Positions 51,931-61,120 of a stretch of 64,000 bases of DNA are shown one piece after another. A program made the position numbers and the translations under genes. The notes below the pieces were generated by a model. It worked only from the letters and a program-made list of their open reading frames with translations. It was not told where the DNA came from and made no database searches. This DNA comes from Tetraselmis striata. Its lineage: Eukaryota; Chlorophyta; Chlorodendrophyceae; Chlorodendrales; Chlorodendraceae. Position 1 is the stretch's first letter; every line of letters begins with the position of its first letter. The stretch lies in contig VCJN01001064.1 of the NCBI GenBank assembly GCA_006384855.1, positions 1-64,000 of the forward strand, read 5' to 3'.

Positions 51931-52662
51931 CTACTGCTTGTTCTTGTTCTTGCGTGCCCGGGGGACCCTCCGCTTCGACGATCTCGCTGCCTCCGCCTCC
52001 GCCTCCGCCTCCGCCTCCGCCTGCGCCTCCGACTCCGCCTCCGACTCCGCGACCGTCAGTTTCTTACCTCGGCGTTTCTTCACTGGCCTCTTCCGCTTCT
52101 TGTCATCCGTCAGTGTCTTCATCACCACCCCGGGAGGCTGTGCCGTCGACGACGCCGCCATGAGCTTCCTTACCTTGGCGTCGGGACGCCCCCTGTGCCC
52201 AGACACCCACAACAAGCCACAATCGTTTCGCCTTTAAGCGGTTGAGGATGCGGCCTCCTCGGCCACCACGAGTTGCGCCGCTGGCACTGTGGAAGCCTTG
52301 GCGTTGAGGTGGGCCTTACGGCGCTCCCGGACGAACCTGCGCGCGGCACAAGTTAGCCACGAGTGGGTGCGTGCTAATGCGGAGGATGGAGTGTTTTGTT
52401 GCGCGCCCACCTTGTCACGGGTTTCCTCATGTCTTTCTCGTCCTCCTCGATGCCGGCGGCGCGGACACGCGAGACAACAAGGCTCGCCGCCCACTTTTGC
52501 CCGGGGGGGCGAGGTCGGCCATGGCGCTGTGAGCGGTGAAGGGGGGGGGGGGGGGGGGGCGGCCGAGGTGGAGAAACTAACACCCAGTCGACGACCGCCT
52601 TCCGCAGCAGTCAACGACACATCGGAGGCGAGGAGCAGCGCGCCACTACTATTTATATGCAC
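51931..52662 (-). CDS. Small basic protein gene(s), CACTA copy 2
   Basis: Counterpart of 47824-48544. The basic ORF (52215-51931) has a slightly longer Glu/Ala stretch than copy 1. The upstream ORF (52662-52234) runs through to ...AAQLVVAEEAASSTA, with RFVRERRKAHLNAKAS near its end. Poly-G/C tracts lie beside it at about 52540-52559, 51898-51915 and 51800-51826. Confidence 0.42.
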
Positions 52663-52954
52663 GTATTGTCAAGAGCTAGTCGGTGCGGCATTGTGTCGGT
52701 GTAATTTCGCAATGTTTATTGTTGAAGTAGCACGGCGTAATGGATACAGCGAGTGAATCCGGGATAATGTGTGCGACGAATGTGCGCGCGCAGCGTTGTG
52801 CGGCGGTGTGCGGCGGTGTGCGGCGGTGTGCGGCGGTGTGCACCGATGTTAATATAGTGTGAATATTATATCGGCCGTAGACGATCAGGTCTGGCAGCAC
52901 CGCCCGTGCTTGTAAATAAGCGACAATGGGTCTAGTCTCCCGCTAGTCTGTGCA

Positions 52955-54110
52955 CCGCAAGTGCACTCCGCAAGCCTCGCCTCCATCCGCGTCGGAACCG
53001 GTAGTAAGTGTTGTTGTGTGCGCACATCGTGACAACATTACACGGTGGCAATTGCAATTATTAGCGGTGGATAATGTGAAGGCGTTTTCGAAATCGACAG
53101 AGAATGAGGCGGTGCTGGCGGAGTGCGTTGGCGGTGCACAGAATAGCGTGTTGCTGGGGTTTTGGCTGCATCGGACGCCGTATTCCCACCCATCCGGCAC
53201 GGAATGTCCGGTTTTCACACATTTGTGTGTTAATAAAGCAGTGTGAATATTACGCGTCTTTTACGCCGGGTGGGTGGGCATCCGGCGTCCGATGCACCCC
53301 AATTATTTGCAGCACGCTACTCTACGCACCACCAACGCACTCCGCAAGCCTCGCCTCCATCCGCGTCGGAACCGGTAGTAAGTGTTGTTGTGTGCGCACA
53401 TCGTGACAACATTACACGGTGGCAATTGCAATTAGCGGTGGGTAATGTGAAGGCGTTTTCGAAATCGACAGAGAATGAGGCGGTGCTGGCGGAGTGCATT
53501 GGCGGTGCACAGAATAGCGTGTTGCTGGGGTTTTGGCTGCATCGGACGCCGTATTCCCACCCATCCGGCACGGAATGTCCGGTTTTCACACATTTGTGTG
53601 TTAATAACGTGTGAATATTACGCGTCTTTTACGCCGGGTGGGTGGGCATCCGGCGTCCGATGCACCCCAATTATTTGCAGCACGCTACTCTACGCACCCC
53701 CAACGCACTCCGCAAGCCTCGCCTCCATCCGCGTCGGAACCGGTAGTAAGTGTTGTTGTGTGCGCACATCGTGACAACATTACACGGTGGCAATTGCAAT
53801 TAGCGGTGGGTAATGTGAAGGCGTTTTCGAAATCGACAGAGAATGAGGCGGTGCTGGCGGAGTGCATTGGCGGTGCACAGAATAGCGTGTTGCTGGGGTT
53901 TTGGCTGCATCGGACGCCGTATTCCCACCCATCCGGCACGGAATGTCCGGTTTTCACACATTTGCGTGTGAATATATATAGTGTGAATATTACGTACGCG
54001 TCTTTTACGCTGGGTGGATGGGCATCCGGCGTCCGATGCACCCCGAATCTCACCAACACGCTACTCTACGCACCCCCAACGCATTCCGCCAGCCCCCCCT
54101 CTTTCCGCGC
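52955..54110 (+). repeat. Satellite of ~368-374-bp units within CACTA copy 2
   Basis: Three consecutive units start near 52964, 53338 and 53706 (word cactccgcaagcctcgcctc) and a partial fourth follows. Units are nearly identical. Within each unit two halves are related in inverse orientation: the segment ggtgggtgggcatccggcgt...ccaacgcactccgc matches the complement of the preceding gcggagtgc...cccacccatcc stretch. Copy 1 has none of this. Open frames across it appear on both strands and are probably not genes. Confidence 0.82.
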
Positions 54111-54486
54111 AGGTCCTACGTTCCATTGTATGTATATACATACGTACATGTATTGCTCCGAAACCAGCCCAAACTTTATGAGTGCACAAGTGTAAATGGG
54201 GGGGGGGGGGGGGGGGGGGATGTGGCGGCGGGGCATCCACTCACACATACCCCGGCGATGCATGACAGATATTACATGCCGTGGCGGGTCGGCGGGCCGA
54301 CCCGGCGGGCCGACCCGGCGGGGGGGGAGGGGGGGGCGGGGGGGGGGGGGGGGGGGCGTCTATTCAACTACACGTGCGACAGTGTCGTTTCGTGGAGCAG
54401 TATATGTGCCCGGCCTCATTAATACCGCCCCCTACCTGCGCTGCATGGTCTACCCCTAAGAATTACTTAGCACAAACCGCCATTAC

Positions 54487-54987
54487 TTAATAGGAACCTA
54501 GCACAGCCAGGCTTATATGCCCGCTTTCCCGATCAACTTCTACGCACTTTCCGTCCCTCAACCGCCGGACATGGGGGTTAAGCCGCCAGCCTCGGCAGTT
54601 GCTTAGCCAGACTTGGCATCCCGTACCGTGTCCATGGCTTCGCAGCTCTGCCGCTGGCACACGCCGAGTCCGGCGCTTGCTGCCGCGGGGTTGCGCACGC
54701 ATGCACGCACGGTAATACGCCGCCGACGCCGCCACGCTTACTTCCACCACCTTCGCCAGCCGCAGCTTCGCACGCCTTTCCGCCGACATACGAAACGCAC
54801 GAATCCCCCCCCGTCCCCGCGTCATGTATATTATATTCGAGGCGACTATGCGGGGCGCAGCACACGCCGCGGCGTGGGTCGGCGGAGCGACAGGCGGCGG
54901 GAGCCCTAATGGCCGGGCAGTATCCACACCCACACAGGCACCGCCGCTCACCTCCGACGCGGATGAACCGCCTCCCAAAGGAAACAT
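54487..54987 (-). CDS. Conserved Arg-rich ORF, CACTA copy 2
   Basis: Counterpart of 47196-47459, here open over 166 codons from MFPLGGGSSASEV to SGHISLAVLGSY. Long opposite-strand frames overlap it, so the strand is uncertain. No domain was recognised. Confidence 0.35.
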   Translation of the reverse strand: MFPLGGGSSASEVSGGACVGVDTARPLGLPPPVAPPTHAAACAAPRIVASNIIYMTRGRGGIRAFRMSAERRAKLRLAKVVEVSVAASAAYYRACMRAQPRGSKRRTRRVPAAELRSHGHGTGCQVWLSNCRGWRLNPHVRRLRDGKCVEVDRESGHISLAVLGSY

Positions 54988-55017
54988 GCCGGTTGGTGGT
55001 AAGCCCAGCAGGCGTGC

Positions 55018-55719
55018 GTGGGGTGCCGGCGCCGGTACTGGTGCGACGGAGCTGTCGCGTCAGGAACCGCACCGCATGTGGAGCAACACATGGCGGTGCC
55101 GGCCCCACCTATGTCTAGGGCCACCTCCTCACAACACCCCGCCACGACGGCGTCGGCCACCGCCGACGGCGCCGTTGCGGGGGGGGACGCCCTGCCAGGC
55201 GACGATGATGCGCCTGGTGCGCCGGGTCAGGAGGCGGAGGAGGCCGTGGTCGAGGCGACTGATCGGGCTGAGGGGGTTGTCGAGGCGAGCGAGGCTGCGC
55301 TCGCGCCACCCGCCCCGCAGCCACCTGCGGGACATGCCGACTTGCTTGTCGCCATGTTGACCGGAGCACTACGAGCAGTGGCGGGAGGCGGCCACATGCA
55401 CTATCATGTGCGTGTCCTGGCCGGACGCCCGTCATGCGTGGACTGCGGCCAACGGACGGACTGGGAGTGTTGCTGCGACGGCACCCCGGCTTTGTGCGGC
55501 CCCAAGTACCCATGCATGGCGACCCATCAGCGGGCAGTCCCCTGCCCGACCACGGCCACGAAGAGGGCGGAGTTCCGCCATGTCAGGGACGCGTTCCACG
55601 ACGCGACTCGCGCCGCCGTGTGTGAGGCTTCCGAGAAGGCACGCGCGGCTGGTAGGGTGCGCAGGGTGAGGCGGCGGACGGCCCAAGAGCTGAAGGAGAG
55701 CGAGACATGCCGTCAGTGA
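55018..55719 (+). CDS. Cys-rich ORF, CACTA copy 2 (opposite strand to transposase)
   Basis: It is a single open frame of 233 codons: an acidic/Ala-rich first half (GAVAGGDALPGDDDAPGAPG), then LLVAMLTGALRAVAGGG, the cluster C-V-D-C-G-Q-R...C-C-C...C-G-P...C-M-A-T-H, and a basic end RRVRRRTAQELKESETCRQ. It is intact here while copy 1 has frame changes upstream. The best-preserved ORF of the family; possibly a nuclear accessory protein. No function is assigned. Confidence 0.5.
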   Translation: MGCRRRYWCDGAVASGTAPHVEQHMAVPAPPMSRATSSQHPATTASATADGAVAGGDALPGDDDAPGAPGQEAEEAVVEATDRAEGVVEASEAALAPPAPQPPAGHADLLVAMLTGALRAVAGGGHMHYHVRVLAGRPSCVDCGQRTDWECCCDGTPALCGPKYPCMATHQRAVPCPTTATKRAEFRHVRDAFHDATRAAVCEASEKARAAGRVRRVRRRTAQELKESETCRQ

Positions 55720-55764
55720 GGTCGGGCGCAATGTCATTGGGTGGGGCACACGGACGTGTAACAC

Positions 55765-56080
55765 TTGCACTTTGCGCGTACTGCTGGGTTACATCCAGGC
55801 TGCGTCACACTATGCAACCGGAAAGGCTGCGTTGCTACTGCAAACAATGCGACGCCTCACTCTGTAGCAACCGCTGCCGCGCCTATCCCACAGCCGCTGC
55901 CCCCCCCCCCCCCCCCCCCGCGCGGGATCCCCGCCATCAGCAGCTTGCACTTGCACTTTGCGCGTACTGCTGGGTTACATCCAGGCGGCGTCACACCGGA
56001 AAGGCTGCGTTGCTACTGCAAACGATGCTACGCCTCACTCGGTAGCAACCGCTGCCCCGCCCATCCCACTCGGGATGCTG
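55765..56080 (-). repeat. Tandem repeat in CACTA copy 2 (two units)
   Basis: Counterpart of 45661-46207 with one unit fewer and homopolymer spacers of different length. Confidence 0.78.
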
Positions 56081-56669
56081 AGAGCAGCTAAAGGGCACCG
56101 GGGGCGGGGCAAGAGGGAGCAGGGCCAATGATTGTGGAAGAGCGGGGACCCGCTTGCATGCCATCGTATTATATCTTGCACAATATCTGTTGCTGCACTC
56201 ATATCTCACATCACTAGCTTAGCTATAGTGATTCCCCCCCCCCCCCCCCCCCCCGCACCGCGTACGCACAAGCCTGGGTATACGCATCAACTGCCCGCCG
56301 GGATGAGAAACTGGTATTGGTAGTGTGTCTGTGGGGTGGAGGGGGGGGGGGGCAAAAGAACTGCCAATTGCTGCCAAGCTGGTGCGTTACATTGGGGCAG
56401 GCGCTGGGCAGACAATTGGGGCTCGCTTCAGAGCATTGTCTAGTGCCTATGCGGCTGCGCCGCCTCCGCCGCATGCAGACTCTGCGGGCTCACCAGCACC
56501 GCCACCTCAGTCATGCTGCCCTGCATCCCGCAGCCCGCCGCCGTCAGCCAGATCAGAGGTATCCAGAAGCCAGTGCTGGGGTTGTTGCGGCATGACCGCA
56601 TAGTTTTCAGCGGCTGCCGTCCACAGCTTGTAATGCATCCCTTTCCGCCGATTCCGCTGTATGCGCTGT

Positions 56670-57582
56670 CTTGGCGCCGCGCTGCCCCGGCCGCCGCTGT
56701 CTTGGCGCCGCGCTGCCCCGGCCGCCGCGCCTTGGCGCCGCGCTGCCCCGGCCGCCGCGCCTTGGCGCCGCGCTGCCCCGGCCGCCTCGCCTTGGCGCCG
56801 CGCTGCCCCGGCCGCCGCGCCTTGGCGCCGCGCTGCCCCGGCCGCCGCGCCTTGGCGCCGCGCTGCCCCGGCCGCCGCGCCTTGGCGCCGCGCTGCCCCG
56901 GCCGCCGCGCCTTGGCGCCGCGCTGCCCCGGCCGCCGCGCCTTGGCGCCGCGCTGCCCCGGCCGCCGCGCCTTGGCGCCGCGCTGCCCCGGCCGCCGCGC
57001 CTTGGCGCCGCGCTGCCCCGGCCGCCGCGCCTTGGCGCCGCGCTGCCCGGCCGCCGCGCCTTGGCGCCGCGCTGCCCCGGCCGCCTCGCCTTGGCGCCGC
57101 GCTGCCCCGGCCGCCGCGCCTTGGCGCCGCGCTGCCCCGGCCGCCGCGCCTTGGCGCCGCGCTGCCCCGGCCGCCGCGCCTTGGCGCCGCGCTGCCCCGG
57201 CCGCCGCGCCTTGGCGCCGCGCTGCCCCGGCCGCCGCGCCTTGGCGCCGCGCTGCCCCGGCCGCCGCGCCTTGGCGCCGCGCTGCCCCGGCCGCCGCGCC
57301 TTGGCGCCGCGCTGCCCCGGCCGCCGCGCCTTGGCGCCGCGCTGCCCCGGCCGCCGCGCCTTGGCGCCGCGCTGCCCCGGCCGCCGCGCCTTGGCGCCGC
57401 GCTGCCCCGGCCGCCGCGCCTTGGCGCCGCGCTGCCCCGGCCGCCGCGCCTTGGCGCCGCGCTGCCCCGGCCGCCGCGCCTTGGCGCCGCGCTGCCCCGG
57501 CCGCCGCGCCTTGGCGCCGCGCTGCCCCGGCCGCCGCGCCTTGGCGCCGCGCTGCCCCGGCCGCCGCGCCTTGGCGCCGCGC
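56670..57582. repeat. 30-bp minisatellite, about 30 units
   Basis: The unit is CTTGGCGCCGCGCTGCCCCG plus GCCGCCGCGC. Most units are identical. A GCCTCGC variant occurs at about 56784 and again about 299 bp later (57083), and one unit near 57047 has lost a C; together these suggest an internal duplication of about ten units. The array is absent from copy 1. Because 30 is divisible by three, three long frames (429 aa minus; 407 and 526 aa plus) run through it. Confidence 0.9.
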
Positions 57583-57599
57583 GGGGTATCGAGTCCTCC

Positions 57600-58250
57600 C
57601 CTCCCTAGTGAGCGCGTCCACCTGCGCCTTGCGCTCGGGGCCGTCCTCCTCCGTCACCACATTCTGCAACCCCCACCGCGTGACGAACCACGCAGCTCCT
57701 TGCATGCGCTTGTACATGTGCCCAAGCACCGCCTAGGGACGCGAAGCTCCTTCTCGGTCATGATCGCCTTCACCCGGGCCTCCTCGAGCAGCGGACCGGC
57801 GTTAAGAATGGAAAACGTTTCCATGTGGTGCAAGCAGTCCTCCATGACCCAGCCGGACTGCACCGTCACCTTGCCTGACCCTGCAGTCATGGAGGGGAAT
57901 GCCGTCACGCCCACGCCCACGCCCACGCCCACGCCCACGCCCGGGGGGGGGGGGGGGGGGTTACCTTTCGATTCTTGGAGTTCTTGGGGTTACCTTTCGA
58001 TTCTGCTTCATAGCAAATCCAATGTGGCCCTGCACGGTGACAAATTTCCTCCAGAAGTCCCTTCCCAAGCCAAAAAAAAACAGGTGGAACGGCGCGAGGG
58101 GGAAGAGGTTGATCATGCTGACATAGCCCAGGACCACATGCACATGGCACACGCCATGGCAGCCAGTGTTCTGCTTGGCCTCCGCCAGCCGGGTTGTGTT
58201 GAACGCACGCCGGGCAAGGTGCGTGATTCACTGGACAAGTCATCGCCTTG
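57600..58250 (-). pseudogene. Later transposase segment, CACTA copy 2
   Basis: Minus-strand pieces VHVVLGYVSMINLFPLAPFH, SGWVMEDCLHHMETFSILNA and MYKRMQGAAWFVTRWGLQNV look like protein-coding sequence and are not in copy 1. Their place, after the BED/Tudor-like part and before the repeats, suggests a C-terminal part of the tnp2-type transposase, though I cannot match them to a named domain. A (CCCACG)n run and G tract at about 57909-57960 interrupt the stretch. Frames change between pieces. Confidence 0.42.
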
Positions 58251-59012
58251 ATGGACGGTTACCAAGCGAGCCTCCCCGTCCGCATCCACAGGGGGGTGCT
58301 CCTGGGCAGCCGCCATAGCCTCCACAACCTGCCACGCCGACCGGGCGGGTGCGTGTGATTCCATACAACCGCAGTTGAGTGGTGCCACCAGCACGCAGGC
58401 CGGGCCCACTCACCTCTGAACGCAGAAGGTCCACAATGTCACCGTCCTCGAAAACAGCGCGCCACTGGGTCGCCCCGCCGTAGTCCTCCAACACCCACTC
58501 GGTAACGACGCCGGTTATCACGCCGTAGTGCCATACTCCCCGGAACTTCTTGGCGATGACCTTCATGTAGAAGTCGCCGGGATCGCCTTTCCGTATCACG
58601 CCCTCATCGCGGGTTCGACGCCCGCCGGCGGCCACGCAGGCGCGTCGATGTCCATACCGTCTTCGCCAACGGGGTCCTCCCCCACGCCCATCACATCGTC
58701 CACCTTCGAGCCGCCGTCGTCCGAGACCGGCGCCGGCGGGCCGTTTCCGACGGCTGCAGCTACTCCTGCTGCCGCGCTTGTTGCTGCTGTTGCTGCTGCT
58801 GCTGCTGCCGCCCCTGCTGCTGCTGCTTGTGATAAGGCGGCCTTGCGGCGCAACTTAGCCGCACGCTTCAACGAGTGGCTACAGTTCGGGTATTTCCGGA
58901 AGTGCCGCTCTCGCGCCGTCCTTTCACTACTACCCGTCACGATGCCGTGGCAGTGCTTGCATGTGTACACGCCATCCTTCGACACACTCGCTATCCATCC
59001 CTTTGCCGGCAT
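58240..59012 (-). CDS. CACTA transposase N-terminal part (BED finger, Tudor-like), copy 2
   Basis: The BED-type finger ORF runs 59012-58596 (MPAKGWIASVSKDGVYTCKH; CKHC...RHFRKYPNC). The Tudor-like ORF runs 58635-58240 (KKFRGVWHYGVITGVVTEWV, then WRAVFEDGDIVDLLRSEV), with the same GTGAGT donor after LLRSE as in copy 1. An Ala-rich linker of GCT/GCA repeats lies between. This copy preserves the Tudor-like part in one frame, unlike copy 1. Confidence 0.6.
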
Positions 59013-59588
59013 GCCTGCTGCCGCGCGCGGGGGGCGGGGGGGGGGGTTGAGAGTTGGGGTGGATGTAACCCACCACCGGCAGGCAACACAGATGCGAGTG
59101 CGCGGCTGTTCGCGCTTGATTCAACGGTGAGCGGCGGTGACCGTGAGGCGACCCCGTACTTCATGCGCGTGCTGGGGCGTTACACAATCATCAGTAGTTA
59201 GGGCGGCTGCATTAAAACGCGCACCTACGAACACCACCTACCGCCTACCACCTACCGTACCACCTACATCCGCCCACACCTCCGCCCGTCGTGCCGCACA
59301 TCGCGGCACACCGCGGCGATGTGCAGCGATGTGCAGCGAGTACTTGCAGCCGCCTGTACTTAGCCCGGGTACTCCGCGTCGGCGGGCGACACGCGAGCCC
59401 GCGTGCGCATATCAATTTGATGAAATTATGGAAACGAGAAATTCATATAGTACTTTACAGGTCGCGCGCGATAGTCGTCGCTACTGGGTATGAAATCCAC
59501 GTCCCTCGTCCGTCCCGTATCGTCCCCGTATGTCGTCGTTCGTCACCAGTAGGGCACATTTACGTCACATCTGAATCTCACAGTGGAG

Positions 59589-59995
59589 TCACGCTGCCAG
59601 AAGCGAGTGTCATGTCTTGCAAGCCCCTCGCCACACCAAATAAGGTGGGTGGGACGGGTGGGTGCGTGAAGCGCAACAACAAAAGGGATGAGCGCTATGG
59701 TCTAGACAGTTGGCTAAGTAATAGCTGCAGGTAGGCAGGGAAACAAGTCGGGAGCTGGTGCGGTTGCGAGTCCGATGCTCACTGTCCCGTCCTGGAAGAT
59801 TCTAGACAGAGCCAATGACTGGCTACTATGCTATATTTTCCAGGCGGTAGTCGTTTGACCGCACAACTCGGTCCGTCGTCTGACTAAACTCAGTTAAGTA
59901 ATTAACAACGATTAGACAAAGTGCGAGTCACGTTGCCAGGAAAAACTGGAAGGCCACAGTTTCACAGCGAAACTAGTCACTATGAAAGATAAGTA
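59589..59995. other. Spacer right of CACTA copy 2
   Basis: No gene or repeat was recognised between the CACTA end and the DIRS recombinase relic. Confidence 0.35.
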
Positions 59996-61120
59996 GCGGA
60001 ACGCTGCGGTGCCACGAAGCCGAAAAAGTGGCGGGCCCCAGCGGAGTCAAGAATGCTTTGGCACGATGTAATTGAGCACCACGCCGCTGCCCATTGCCCA
60101 GCCGCCAAGCAAGCGAACCGTATGTATGCACCGGGACGCCTGTGGCCGAGGCCGCGGGACGCCCCGCCACTTCGAAGGCTGTGCGACGACCAGCATAATC
60201 ATGTAGGCGGGGTAGCGTCAACCGCCAAGGCAGCGGCAGTAACCCATTCGGAAGCAGTAGCCGCGGTCCACGTGCAGGGATCATCGTCAGGTAGCTGCCT
60301 AGAACGAGTAGCACCGGGCAGCACGTGATCGCGACAGGTGACGAAGAACTCCAAAAGCTCCGCGATTTCGGGGTGCGCCTCACAGGAAATTTGCAGCACC
60401 GGACGAGGCGCACCTGAAAGCTTGCCCTTAAGTACTCGACGGTATAGCGTAATGCTGCGGGAGTCAACCGCCAAATCGTGCACGCCACACCCGGCACTAG
60501 TACCCGCTCGGTGACAAAAAAGGAAATTGACCGCGGTAATGAGCAGGGCACGAAAATTGGGCAGGTCGCACACGGTGGACCGGTCCGAAACCAGCCGATG
60601 CGCACGCCCAACACATGCGAGGGCGTCGTCCGCATGCAAAGGCACCCGGTAGTCCGGGGTGTCAAGCACTTGCTGAGCAAGCTCCCAACCGCGCATTGCC
60701 TGGTTGACGAAAAGCCCAAGCGCCGGCGGCTCCTTGAAGTTATCGGTGAAGAAGGCGTCGATCGTTGAAAGGTAGGGTCCAAAGGCATCAGCCTTGTTGC
60801 GGCCACGTGCCGCAACCCAAGAGATGTACCGAACGATGACCGGCGGATCCGTCGTGTCCGGTAGCCTCCCATTTTGCGCGCATAACTCGCGGAACAGGTT
60901 GAACTCAGACCCGTAAGACTGTACGGTACGTTCCGCGCGCGAAGACATCGAGAAATCCTCGGCACAGCGGCCAACCTCGTCTTCGCCGAGTAACCGCAGT
61001 GGCCCATGTATCATAATCGCTGCCCATGTTTCAGACGGTACATTCGATTTCAACCCGCACTGCACAACCGCGTGTCGTCTACTGCGAGAAGCCGTACGGA
61101 AGACGTGAAAAGCGTCCGCG

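Larger units (their letters stand above)
51211..59585 (-). mobile_element. CACTA (EnSpm) DNA transposon, copy 2, inverted
   Basis: It has the same ends as copy 1 but opposite orientation, flanked by a GAG duplication (51208-51210 and 59586-59588), and is 8,375 bp long. It shares with copy 1 the BED/Tudor-like transposase start, the tandem repeat, the Cys-rich ORF, the Arg-rich ORF and the basic-protein ORF. It adds a 368-bp satellite and a 30-bp minisatellite. It lacks the tnp2 Cys region of copy 1 but keeps a different, apparently later transposase segment, so the two copies are complementary deletions of a larger element. Confidence 0.88.

Noticed and set aside
52943-54195. Putative 90-194-residue genes across the 368-bp units
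   Set aside because: Both strands are open and the units are near-identical tandem repeats, so the frames follow from repeat structure.
56513-58251. Three long overlapping frames (407, 429 and 526 codons) around 56.4-58.3 kb
   Set aside because: They arise from a 30-bp repeat with high GC and no stops in several frames; they are not independent genes.
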